The translations under genes and the position numbers were made by a program. From UBA1141 sp963665155 (GTDB lineage Bacteria > Chloroflexota > Dehalococcoidia > Lucifugimonadales > UBA3495), in assembly GCA_963665155.2 (NCBI GenBank), contig OY761986.2, positions 2,294,001 through 2,358,000 on the forward strand: DNA of 64,000 bases, given 5' to 3'. How positions within the stretch are numbered: position 1 is the first letter of the stretch; every line of letters starts with the position of its first letter. Under the pieces are notes generated by a model. That model did no database searches. It saw nothing but the letters and a program-made list of their open reading frames with translations, and was not told where the DNA came from. Positions 45,843 through 54,253 of this stretch are shown here, piece after piece.

Positions 45843-46490
45843 CTACTCGGTACCGGGGACGGCCTTCTCGCAGGTCACCGCATACAGCGGGTCGCTGGGG
45901 GGGCTGTCATCGGGATTTACAAATCCTGACTTAATTTCCGTGAAGGCGCCGACGGCTTCCATGTAGGTTGAAACCAGGTCAGCCCGTCCTTGGTCGCTGG
46001 ATTCCCGCCACACGCGAACTGCCTTGGTGGCAAACATCCGGTTGGAAAAAGTAACGATGAAAACGCCCGCTGGCTTTAATATTCGTGCGATTTGGGTAAA
46101 GGTTTCTATAGGCTGTGTCAGGTATTGGGCCGACACAGTGATGACCACAGCATCGAAACTCTCGTCTTCAAAAGGCAGAACCGGGTCCATATTCACATCG
46201 TGGACAATATACTCGTCCAGGTCAGGGTTGTCCGCCATTTCCGTGGCGTTCAAGCCCAACCCAGTCATGTGGGCTTTGGGGTACCCCTTCGGCCAATGGG
46301 AGCGCCAACTGCTCATTAGGTCGAGCACCACCGAATTCGGTGGTATCAAGCTGTTGAAAAGACGGCTCACGGCGGCGATCGCATCCTCGTCTATGTGCAC
46401 AACCAGCCGCGGCATGGCATAAAACTCGCTATCCACACTTTCGTCTTGACGTTGGAAATATTCTTTCGAGTAGCTAAAGTCGTTACTCAA
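45843..46490 (-). CDS. Class I SAM-dependent methyltransferase
   Basis: 215 residues with a Methyltransf_11-like core. The SAM-binding motif I is in the variant NSVVLDLMSSWRSHWP (Gly-poor, typical of a bacterial group with DLMSSW), then HDVNMDPVLPFEDESFDAVVITVSAQYL for motifs II-III and RILKPAGVFIVTFSNRMF. The N terminus KEYFQRQDESVDSEFYAMPR is shared by this group. The target molecule is unknown. ATG 46490; no obvious operon partner. Confidence 0.85.
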   Translation of the reverse strand: MSNDFSYSKEYFQRQDESVDSEFYAMPRLVVHIDEDAIAAVSRLFNSLIPPNSVVLDLMSSWRSHWPKGYPKAHMTGLGLNATEMADNPDLDEYIVHDVNMDPVLPFEDESFDAVVITVSAQYLTQPIETFTQIARILKPAGVFIVTFSNRMFATKAVRVWRESSDQGRADLVSTYMEAVGAFTEIKSGFVNPDDSPPSDPLYAVTCEKAVPGTE

Positions 46491-46711
46491 ATCAATCGCC
46501 TCATAAACCTAGGCCAATTCCTGTGCTAATTCCCGTAAACCGCAGGGTTTGGTTAGACCAGAAGTTTGGTCTCAAATTGGACTTGGCCTAGGGAAATTTG
46601 CCGCGCCAATTGTATCATGCTGGGTCCCTACGACCGCCGTAGGCCTCTGGTGAACCGCTGCTTAGGGCGATACAATTTTAGGGTGGATAGTAGTCTTGAG
46701 AGGTGATTCCC

Positions 46712-47818
46712 ATGACTCTACAGCAAGAAGCCCGGACAGGGCACCCCTACCACATGTACGATGCAATTGTTTCTCAGCCGCAAGGGATCGAGGCGATGCT
46801 GCGAGAACACGGGGCGCACGTCCAAGAAGTGGCAGCGGAGTTGGCCAAAAAGCGTCGCCTGTACCTGGTGGGTATTGGGACATCTTGGCATGCGACCTTG
46901 GTGGCCGAGCATTGGTTCCGCCGATTTTCCGGTAGATCCCTGGAAATTCAAGCCTGGCATTCCTTCGAGTTTTGCGCTTATTCTCCCCAATTAAGCAACG
47001 AAGACGCTGTGATAGTGGTGAGCCACCGGGGCACGAAGGCCTATTCTTTCCAAGCGTTGGAGCATGCCAAATCCGCCGGAGCCTACACCGTTTCCATCAC
47101 CTCCACCGATCCGGGACCTCGAATAAAAGTTGCCGACGTTGTTCTGAACACAGTGGAGCCGGAGCGGTCTGCGGCTTTCACGGTGAGCTACACCACAGCT
47201 TTGACGGTCTTGGGAATGCTGGCCATCGCTGTGGGAGGCTGGTCCGACAACAGCGAAGAGGTACCCATACTAAGGGCGCAACTGGAGGACGTCCCTCAGA
47301 TCGCAACCCAGGTGCTGGTTAACGAAAGCAAAGTGCAACAAGCGGCGCGGTGGTTTCAGAGCAGAGACCGTTTTGTATCCGTCGCTTGGGGCCCCAACAC
47401 CGCCAACGCATACGAGGTTGCCCTGAAAATCAAAGAGACCAGCGCCATCGACAGCGAAGGACTTCAGGTGGAACAAATTCTCCATGGTCCCTTTTGTTCC
47501 ATCGGTGAAAGGTGCCTTATGACCTTGGTAGCGCCCCCGGGCCCAGGTTATGCCCGGGCCCTGAATATTGCCCGAGCTTCGATAGAAGTGGGAGCTCCGG
47601 TTTGGGCGTTGGTTCAAGAGGGAGACACGTTGCTGTCCGACCTAGCGACCGAGGTATTCGTTCTGCCGCCGGTCCCGGACTTCTGGAGCCCGTTGGTATA
47701 TGTATTGCCGCTCCAGCTATTTACCTACTACCTTGCCATGGCCCGCGGCGCTCATCCGGACCTATTCCAGCAGGACAATCCCAAGCAGGCAGCCGCCCGC
47801 ACGCACTACGAACTGTGA
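46712..47818 (+). CDS. SIS domain sugar isomerase/deaminase-like protein
   Basis: 368 residues from ATG 46712 (GAGAGGTG upstream; GTG 46703 in the same frame is less likely). Two SIS domains: the first in RLYLVGIGTSWHATLVAEHW and VIVVSHRGTKAYSFQAL, the second in FVSVAWGPNTANAYEVALKI followed by LQVEQILHGPFCSIGERC. It resembles the isomerase half of GlmS without the glutaminase domain, as in AgaS/FrlB-like enzymes acting on phosphorylated amino sugars or on aldosamines. The natural substrate is not evident. Confidence 0.88.
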   Translation: MTLQQEARTGHPYHMYDAIVSQPQGIEAMLREHGAHVQEVAAELAKKRRLYLVGIGTSWHATLVAEHWFRRFSGRSLEIQAWHSFEFCAYSPQLSNEDAVIVVSHRGTKAYSFQALEHAKSAGAYTVSITSTDPGPRIKVADVVLNTVEPERSAAFTVSYTTALTVLGMLAIAVGGWSDNSEEVPILRAQLEDVPQIATQVLVNESKVQQAARWFQSRDRFVSVAWGPNTANAYEVALKIKETSAIDSEGLQVEQILHGPFCSIGERCLMTLVAPPGPGYARALNIARASIEVGAPVWALVQEGDTLLSDLATEVFVLPPVPDFWSPLVYVLPLQLFTYYLAMARGAHPDLFQQDNPKQAAARTHYEL

Positions 47819-47828
47819 TTCCAGATTT

Positions 47829-47880
47829 CAGCAATCAGCAATCAGCAATTAGTAATCAGCGGTCAGCTTTCAGCTTTCAG
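47829..47880. repeat. TCAGC-type short repeats
   Basis: A run of CAGCAATCAGCAATCAGCAA-like units followed by CAGCGGTCAGCTTTCAGC. The same kind of sequence occurs at 57232-57260 (ATCAGCGGTCAGCAATCAGC), next to another gene end. Low-complexity intergenic filler with unknown role. Confidence 0.6.
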
Positions 47881-47930
47881 ATAGTGCAGACGACTTATAG
47901 ATAATGGCCGCTAGTAATAGAGGAGAGATA

Positions 47931-48296
47931 ATGTCCACCGAAGAAACCGAAGCGATACTGGAACATGCCCAGCAGGACCGGGGTTACGTCTTGGAGATGC
48001 ATCGCATCATGGCCGAAGCGGACATTGAATGGGTCAAGAAATACAATGAATTTATCGAAGCTACGTACACCGGTCAGAGGTTGCTGGACCGAAAGACGAA
48101 AGAACTGCTTCAGGTAGTTGTGGAAGTGGCGCTTCGGGCCGACGTGGACCAGATACAGGCACATATCCGGGTAGCCTTGCGGGAAGGAGCCACGCCTGAA
48201 GAAGTCTTACAAGCGATGCAGGCGGTCATTATGCCTATGGGTGCTCTGGCCTTCCGCCGCGGGGTGCAAGCCTGGGCTGCCGAGACCGGAGCTTAG
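47931..48296 (+). CDS. Carboxymuconolactone decarboxylase/AhpD-fold protein
   Basis: 121 residues from ATG 47931 with AGGAGA upstream. The helical AhpD-like fold is seen in EWVKKYNEFIEATYTGQRLL, DRKTKELLQVVVEVALRAD and HIRVALREGATPEEVLQAMQ. It lacks the CxxC pair of alkylhydroperoxidase AhpD, so a decarboxylase-like or purely structural role is more likely than peroxidase activity. It is on the same strand as the SIS protein, 112 bp downstream. Confidence 0.87.
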   Translation: MSTEETEAILEHAQQDRGYVLEMHRIMAEADIEWVKKYNEFIEATYTGQRLLDRKTKELLQVVVEVALRADVDQIQAHIRVALREGATPEEVLQAMQAVIMPMGALAFRRGVQAWAAETGA

Positions 48297-48305
48297 CTGT
48301 AAATA

Positions 48306-48335
48306 AAGAGGGGCCCACGAACGTGGGCCCCTCTT
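48306..48335. terminator. Bidirectional terminator
   Basis: Thirteen-bp perfect stem AAGAGGGGCCCAC/GTGGGCCCCTCTT around a four-base loop, between two convergent genes (47931-48296 and 48365-49147). The arms give A and T stretches on each side, so it can serve both. Confidence 0.85.
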
Positions 48336-48364
48336 AGGTTGCAGTTCTTACTGGTGAAATTCGG

Positions 48365-49147
48365 CTAGCGCCCCCAGACCACGGTATTGCGTAGGATGCC
48401 GATGTCGCTTATTTCTATCTCTATGACATCGCCGTCCTTCATATTTTCCGTGGCGCCTTCTGTGCCCATCCACAGAACATCGCCTGGGACAAGCGTCAGG
48501 TATTGGCTCATTCTGCTGATGAACTGACGAACGCCAAATATTGCGGTGGATAGGCGGTATTCCTCGACCACTCGCCCGCTGAGAGTAATTTTGCAGGTCA
48601 GGTCATCGGGGTTCAAGCCGGTGACGATCCACGGTCCCATGGGCTTAAAAGTGTCGGTGTTCTTGGCCCGCCACATAGTCCGGTCGCCTTTCTGCCAGGT
48701 GCGCTCGCTAACATCGTTGCCGATGGTGAAGCCCAAGACGTAGTCCAAGGCCTGCTCTTCGGTAACGTTCTTGCACTCTTTCCCGATCACGGCCACCAAT
48801 TCACCCTCGTACTGCACGTCTTCGTGGGCGTCTTTTGGTACTTGGATGGGACTTTCAGTGGGAACCAAGGCGTTGACTGCCCGGTATCCAACATCGGCAT
48901 TCTTGGGTATATCGGGTTGAGTGCCCACTTTTTCAGCGGCCCACGTGATGTGCTCCGGATAGTTAATCCCGGCAGCGTAGAATGTCGGCGGAATCACTGG
49001 CACCTCCAGCTTTACGGAGCTTAGGGCGTGAACATTAGAGGTTTTGGTATAGGTGTCGAAAGGGCTTCCATCGACTTCTGTAACCTGGTCGCCTTCGATA
49101 ATTCCGTAGGATATGTCGCCGCCTGTGCTGAACCTGCACCACTTCAT
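48365..49147 (-). CDS. Fumarylacetoacetate hydrolase family protein
   Basis: 260 residues from ATG 49147 with GGAGG six bases upstream; the open frame begins at 49165. FAH-fold features: YAAGINYPEHITWAAEK, the metal-binding VQYEGELVAVIGKECKNV (Glu), GFTIGNDVSERTWQ (Asp) and VPGDVLWMGTEGATENMKDGDVI at the end. The family includes acylpyruvases, 2-hydroxyhepta-2,4-diene-1,7-dioate isomerases and oxaloacetate decarboxylases, mostly in aromatic degradation. The substrate is not readable. Confidence 0.92.
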   Translation of the reverse strand: MKWCRFSTGGDISYGIIEGDQVTEVDGSPFDTYTKTSNVHALSSVKLEVPVIPPTFYAAGINYPEHITWAAEKVGTQPDIPKNADVGYRAVNALVPTESPIQVPKDAHEDVQYEGELVAVIGKECKNVTEEQALDYVLGFTIGNDVSERTWQKGDRTMWRAKNTDTFKPMGPWIVTGLNPDDLTCKITLSGRVVEEYRLSTAIFGVRQFISRMSQYLTLVPGDVLWMGTEGATENMKDGDVIEIEISDIGILRNTVVWGR

Positions 49148-49490
49148 GGTTAGCCTCCTCGCCAAATGCGCATTTTCTCAGCTAATAATTCTATCTGCTG
49201 GACATGGTGACTAGATTCTGGCACCAACCAGGCCGGTGGTCAAGCCAAAGTTGGCCAGCAAGGTTCTGGCAGGCCCCTGCCCCCCAATCCGCTCACATGA
49301 ATTATCAGATGTGTCTGATTTGCCCAATCAGACGGGCTGTGTTAGTCTCCCGAAGCCGTCTTTATGATTGATTGGGCCGTGATTGGGCCATTGTTGGACG
49401 ACGATTTTAGCACTGAGAGGCGGGCAGGACATCGTTTGAGAACCGGCTCTATTGGCAGAGATAAAACAGGGGAAACCCCGAGGAGAAATA

Positions 49491-50261
49491 ATGAGGTTAA
49501 GCGGGAAAACCGCCCTGATTACCGGGGCTAGCCGAAACATAGGTGAAGAGGTGGCGCTAACCTTTGCCCGTGAGGGCGCAGATCTGGTGCTAAATACTAG
49601 GACCAGCCGGGAAGAACTGGAATCGGTGGCGGCCCGGTGCCGAGAGTTGAGTGCCAAGACCCACATCGTCTTGGCCGACGTTTCCGACTCGCGGCAGGTT
49701 ACCAGCATGGTTGAGGAAGGAATTGGGGCTTTCGGCAATATAGACGTTCTGGTGAGCAACGTGGCGATCCGACCCCACAAGCCGATTACCGAGGTGTCCG
49801 ACGAGGAGTGGCTCAACGTAATGGGCGTGAACCTGAATTCGGCCTTTTATCTTTGTAAGGCGGTGGTGCCGGGCATGATGGAACGGGGGACTGGAAGCAT
49901 CATCGCCATGGGCGGACAGTCGGCCATTACCGGAAGGCCCGAGACTGTCTCGGTCACGGCAGCGAAAACGGGTTTGTTGGGCCTGATCAGGGCATTGGCG
50001 GCGGAACTAGCGCCGTACAATGTTCGCGCCAACATGGTGAACCCCGGCTCAACCGACACCGAACGGCGAAGTCCCGAATGGTACCCGGAATTCCAACAAC
50101 AAGTGGCTAGGGGTTCCAGCGAACACCTGAAAGGTCTGCCCATGGGGCGACAGGCCACAGTACAAGACATTGCTAACGCTTGCCTGTTCTTCGCCTCCGA
50201 CGAATCGGCATATATAACCGGAGACCGCCTAAATGTTGTGGGTGGGCGATATATCGTATAG
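49491..50261 (+). CDS. SDR family protein lacking the canonical catalytic Tyr
   Basis: 256 residues from ATG 49491 (AGGAG upstream; the frame is open from 49452). The Rossmann motif is TGASRNIGEEVA and the fold is clearly SDR (NTRTSREELESVAARCREL, VLVSNVAIRP in place of NNAG). The active-site segment reads GGQSAITGRPETVSVTAAKTG: Lys is kept, but Val stands where the catalytic Tyr is expected and the usual Ser position is Gly. Either another residue takes over or it is not a normal dehydrogenase. The C terminus (ESAYITGDRLNVVGGRYIV) is typical. Confidence 0.87.
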   Translation: MRLSGKTALITGASRNIGEEVALTFAREGADLVLNTRTSREELESVAARCRELSAKTHIVLADVSDSRQVTSMVEEGIGAFGNIDVLVSNVAIRPHKPITEVSDEEWLNVMGVNLNSAFYLCKAVVPGMMERGTGSIIAMGGQSAITGRPETVSVTAAKTGLLGLIRALAAELAPYNVRANMVNPGSTDTERRSPEWYPEFQQQVARGSSEHLKGLPMGRQATVQDIANACLFFASDESAYITGDRLNVVGGRYIV

Positions 50262-50285
50262 CCGGTGGTCCGCGTCAGAATAATC

Positions 50286-50807
50286 CGCTCATCCTGATCT
50301 TGTCGAAGGGGCCTTTCGCGTGAATATGGTTCGACAGGCGCACCACGAACGATTGGAGATTCCAAGCCCGCTCATCCTGAGCTTGTCGAAAGGGCCTTTC
50401 GCGTGTATATGGTTCGACAGGCGCACCACGAACGATCGGAGATTCCAAGCCCGCTCATACTGAGCTTGTCGAAGGGTCTTTCGCGTGTATATGGTTCGAC
50501 GGGCGCACCACGAACGATCGGAGATTCCAAGTCCGCTCATCCTGAGCTTGTCGATGGGGCCTTTCGCGTGAATATGGTTCGACAGGCTCACCACGGACGA
50601 TCGGAGATTCCAAGCCCGCTCATCCTGAGCTTGTCGAAGGGGCCTTTCGCGTGAATACGGTTCGACAGGCGCACCACGAACAATGGGAGATTCCAAGCCC
50701 GCTCGCCCTGAGCTTGTCGAAGGGGCCTTTCGCGTGTATATGGTTCGACAGGCGCACCACGAACGATCGGAGATTCCAAGCCCGCTCATCCTGAGCTTGT
50801 CGAAGGA
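50286..50807. repeat. 83-bp tandem repeat array, about 6.3 units
   Basis: Unit starts at 50286, 50370, 50453, 50535, 50618, 50701 and 50784 (period 82-84). Each unit contains CATCCTGAGCTTGTCGAAGG, the core GCCTTTCGCGTG and GGTTCGACAGGCGCACCACG, then GATTCCAAGCCCGC. TGAGCTTGTCGAA and TTCGACAGGC(G/T)CA form a stem of about 12 bp with a 20-25 base loop. Single related copies lie at 31281-31345 and 63080-63133. Units differ by a few substitutions. Confidence 0.92.
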
Positions 50808-50898
50808 AGCTTAGGCCGAGGTATTGTTTGGAGGAGGGTGAACGGTCGTCGGTGGTTTCTCCGTTCGACGCCTGCTTGCCGAATCACGCCTAAAAGCT

Positions 50899-51897
50899 CT
50901 AGCCTACGGCCTCCCAGACAATTGCGGCCGCCCCAGCCATTCCCACCCCATCTCCCAGGCTACTGGCAACCAACCGGAAATCCTTATGACGCTCGCTCAT
51001 AGCCCTATCACGCATGATCCCTTCAATGCGTGGTAACAAATCCAACTGTCCCAGGCCCACTGTCACCCCGCCGCCCAGCACTACGAGGTCCGGGTTGTAC
51101 AGGTGCAGCGCGTTGGTGAGTCCAATCCCCAACGCTTGAACCACGTCCTCCAAGATGCTGAGGGCCAGGCGGTCTTCTTGAGCCGCAGCTTGAAATACCG
51201 ATTCTGAAGTGATCGCTTCCCGGTCGACAATTGCCAGCAAGGAATCTTGATAGCCGATGCCCGCCACGCTGGATCGGGCTATCCTGGCGATGGCAGTGCC
51301 CGATGCTAGAGACTCCAGGCACCCGGTGGACCCGCATTGGCATTTGGGGGCCGAGGGACTCATGTCGATGGCCATATGTCCGATTTCGGCGGCCATACCG
51401 CTGGCACCCAAAAACATTTTTCCACGGTCGACCACGCCGCCGCCGATGCCGGTGCTTATCGTCATATAGATCATAGTCTTGGGGGTTATACCGTTCAGCT
51501 GGGATTCCAGCCCCGCTCCGAAGTGATACTCCCCTAGGGCGGCCAGATTGGCGTCGTTGTCCACCCACACGGGATGCCCGGACATGGGCTCCCAGCGTAG
51601 CTTTAGGGACACCCCATCCAGTTCAGGCAGGTTTGGCGGGTCATATAGAGTCCCCGTTTCTCCGTCCACGGGTCCCGCAACCGCCACGCCAATTCCAGCA
51701 ATGGGACGGGCTCCGCATCCGGCGATGGCATCCTTTAACAGACCGTCGGCGTTCTCTAGGAGCGTTGTCTGGTTGGCGTCATTGGGATTGGCGACCCGAG
51801 AGTTCCAAAGGACCTCGCCGTTTCTGTCGACCACCGAGGCGCGGACCCATGTGCCTCCCCAGTCCATGGCGATTGCTACCGGTGTCTGGCTAGTCAT
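50899..51897 (-). CDS. ROK family sugar kinase or regulator
   Basis: 332 residues. The ATP phosphate-binding motif AMDWGGTWVRASVVD is at the N terminus, VWVDNDANLAALGEYHFGAG carries the catalytic Asp, and TISTGIGGGVVDRGK plus AAEIGHMAIDMSPSAPKCQCG followed by STGCLESLASG is the ROK signature with a zinc site (His and three Cys). There is no N-terminal helix-turn-helix, so it is a kinase-type member, probably glucokinase or another hexose kinase. Substrate specificity cannot be decided. Confidence 0.92.
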   Translation of the reverse strand: MTSQTPVAIAMDWGGTWVRASVVDRNGEVLWNSRVANPNDANQTTLLENADGLLKDAIAGCGARPIAGIGVAVAGPVDGETGTLYDPPNLPELDGVSLKLRWEPMSGHPVWVDNDANLAALGEYHFGAGLESQLNGITPKTMIYMTISTGIGGGVVDRGKMFLGASGMAAEIGHMAIDMSPSAPKCQCGSTGCLESLASGTAIARIARSSVAGIGYQDSLLAIVDREAITSESVFQAAAQEDRLALSILEDVVQALGIGLTNALHLYNPDLVVLGGGVTVGLGQLDLLPRIEGIMRDRAMSERHKDFRLVASSLGDGVGMAGAAAIVWEAVG

Positions 51898-52153
51898 AGG
51901 TCCAGCCCCATTTGTTTCTCCTTGCAGTTAATGGCCATAATCCGGGTAATCGACGGCATATAGACCCCTGGGCAGCTCCGATATGTCGAAATGGAAAGTC
52001 TGGTCTCTAGTGGAATTCGAAGCGCACCTACGATCTTAACGAGGGTTCCCAAAACTGGGCTCCGGGCAATATCGGCGAGTATATCACCATTATTCCGGCC
52101 CTGGCCCCGGTATGTGATACCCCGGTCGTGTGATACCCGGTCATGTAGTAGCG

Positions 52154-52732
52154 CTAGCTTGAGTCGCCCAGCAATTCGTCCAGCACAGTGCGCAGCGCCG
52201 GAGCCGAGATGGGGCCAACGAACTTTTTGGCTACGTCTCCTTCCCGGCTGATGAAGATTTTCTCGGGGATGCCCTTCACCCCATAGTCGATGGCAATGGT
52301 GCCGGCGCTGTCGATACCATTAGGGTAGGGAACGTCAAAGAGCTCAATATGGTTCAGTGCATCCTGGCGCCCGTCCCAAATGTCTATGCCGACGAACTCC
52401 AGGTCTTTGTCACGGTACTCTTGGTACACTTGAACCAAGGTCGCTGCTTCTTGGCGGCAAGGCCCGCACCACGATGCCCAGAAGTCCAGCAGAACCACCT
52501 TGCCCCGAAGTTGGGACAAATTCAGCGTAGTTTGATTTGGAAGGGGACTGCTAAGCAATTCCAACTCGAAATCGTGTGCCGACCCGGCGTTAATCTCAAC
52601 TTGGCCGAACTCGTCGTTCACACCCAACCCGCCGGGGTTGCCACCAGACTTAAAGGAGGCCCAAGCCAGCAGCGCGATGAATGCCACTGCCGGTATGGCC
52701 GTGCCCAGAATGATCCAACTTCGTTTGCTCAC
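52154..52732 (-). CDS. TlpA/ResA-like membrane thioredoxin
   Basis: A 192-residue protein with an N-terminal membrane anchor (WIILGTAIPAVAFIALLAWAS) and an extracytoplasmic thioredoxin fold: LRGKVVLLDFWASWCGPCRQE with the CGPC active site, and DYGVKGIPEKIFISREGDV with the cis-Pro. ResA/CcmG-like proteins keep apocytochrome Cys pairs reduced before haem attachment. It stands at the downstream end of the minus-strand cytochrome maturation block, 117 bp after the gene at 52850, which supports that role. Confidence 0.9.
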   Translation of the reverse strand: MSKRSWIILGTAIPAVAFIALLAWASFKSGGNPGGLGVNDEFGQVEINAGSAHDFELELLSSPLPNQTTLNLSQLRGKVVLLDFWASWCGPCRQEAATLVQVYQEYRDKDLEFVGIDIWDGRQDALNHIELFDVPYPNGIDSAGTIAIDYGVKGIPEKIFISREGDVAKKFVGPISAPALRTVLDELLGDSS

Positions 52733-52849
52733 TGTTTAATCACAATAATTGAATGTCCGCTCAGTCATATCAATTCTTATACTCATTGTCGATAGCATTT
52801 TTAGGGATTTCTCAGCGCCGCCTTGACGGACGGCTTTAGTAACCCGTTA

Positions 52850-54145
52850 CTACTCGTCGGTTGGGACTTCCCTGTCCCTTTGTGGAGGTTCCCGACCCTG
52901 TTCAGAAGGGTCAGAATGGCCCAATGCCCGGGCGACCAGGGTTTCCCTTTCCGCCAGGTAAGCGTCCTCGGCCAGATCTCCTTCTTGGAATCGCTCGTCC
53001 AGAGCCGCAATCTCCTGAATTGCCGATTCCCGGTCAACCGGGGCTTGGTTTGGACCGGTGGACGATGTCGCCAACGGTGTCTGGGCTTGCCACCGGGGCT
53101 TCAAGGTTCCAAACAGCAGCAGGAAAGCTAAAACCGCTCCCATTGCGATGGGGATCGCCACTTTCCAGAAATTTGCGCTGCTTAGAGACTTCTCCAAGCG
53201 TGCGCCGAAGCTGGGTTTGGGTAATCCGGTTAGCCGCAAAGACAATCCTTGCCCTGGTTGGAAATCGGTACTTTCCCAGGCCCGGTAGGAGTTGCCTTCC
53301 TGTTCGATAGAATCAACGGCTTGGAGGGAGTCTGTCCCCACGGTGGACAAGCGCACTGGCACCATCAACCGGTAAACGTCCGCTCCTTGGGGCAGGCTCT
53401 GGCGGTACGAAAGCTCATCCCCTTCATATGGGAAACTGAATGAGAAATCCACGAAATGGTCCCCCGGCACCACCGGCGAAGTAAGGGCGAAGCCGGTGCC
53501 TATGGGAATTATATCTCCCCCAGGCATGTCCGACCCTACGTCCAGTTCTTGGGCCAACGGTGGCAGGGCGAAACGCAGGAAGCTCAACTGGCCCATGTTG
53601 TTCAAATCCGGCAACAACGTGCGGTCGCTGCTGTTGGATAATCGTACGAATTCGATGGCCGAGATTGTCTGGTTTTTCTCGTCTATGTCGGCAATCACCA
53701 TCACCTGGTTGGTCACCCTTACCACCGATGCGTCTTCGGTCGTTTCGTACACGGTCAACTGGATTTCGCCGGACAGGTCGTCCAGGCTTAATGACGCTCC
53801 GTAGAATACCTGGGCATACTCGACGCTAAAGGCGTAGGAGGCGTCGCCTATCGCTGGAACGTCTTGAAACTCGAAATGTCCGTCCGGTGTCGTCGGATTC
53901 TGGTCGGTCGCTATGAGACCGGAGTCGGCCCCAGAGACCAACAACAGCACAGCGACGCCCTCCGGCGGAGTAGCGCCTTCGGTGCCGTTAATTACCCTCC
54001 CGGTGATTGTAAGGGTCTCTTGAGTTTGAGCTTGGGGAATCCCGCCACCCAATGCTAGTAGGGTCGTCAAAAGGGCGACTGCCGCAATGGCAATGCACAG
54101 CGCCAAGTGGATATTTTTAATACCGGATGGTGACAGAGAGGACAT
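52850..54145 (-). CDS. Membrane-anchored beta-sandwich protein of the cytochrome block, family unclear
   Basis: A 431-residue exported protein: signal peptide or N-terminal helix (LALCIAIAAVALLTTLLALGG), then a CarboxypepD_reg-like domain (ITGRVINGTEGATPPEG, DGHFEFQDVPAIGDASYAF), a second beta-rich region with conserved-looking VYRLMVPVRLS, one membrane helix (FWKVAIPIAMGAVLAFLLLF) at about 340 and a cytoplasmic tail with EIAALDERFQEGDLAEDAYL. This last motif resembles the short helical pair of CcmI/CcmH-type proteins and a similar one in the protein at 56770. Between CcmF and TlpA-like genes, it may help present apocytochromes, but that is inference. Confidence 0.75.
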   Translation of the reverse strand: MSSLSPSGIKNIHLALCIAIAAVALLTTLLALGGGIPQAQTQETLTITGRVINGTEGATPPEGVAVLLLVSGADSGLIATDQNPTTPDGHFEFQDVPAIGDASYAFSVEYAQVFYGASLSLDDLSGEIQLTVYETTEDASVVRVTNQVMVIADIDEKNQTISAIEFVRLSNSSDRTLLPDLNNMGQLSFLRFALPPLAQELDVGSDMPGGDIIPIGTGFALTSPVVPGDHFVDFSFSFPYEGDELSYRQSLPQGADVYRLMVPVRLSTVGTDSLQAVDSIEQEGNSYRAWESTDFQPGQGLSLRLTGLPKPSFGARLEKSLSSANFWKVAIPIAMGAVLAFLLLFGTLKPRWQAQTPLATSSTGPNQAPVDRESAIQEIAALDERFQEGDLAEDAYLAERETLVARALGHSDPSEQGREPPQRDREVPTDE

Positions 54146-54253
54146 TTAAGTAGTTGCACCACGCCATGGCCTTGGTCCAAGCCCGGAGGGGCTACCGGAC
54201 TGACCGGAATATGAGGGTAAATTGGTACGGAATATTGCCCTTAGGGCACAGGG

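Noticed and set aside
50286..50807. CRISPR array
   Set aside because: The whole 83-bp unit is conserved; there are no variable spacers between constant repeats, and no cas genes are near.
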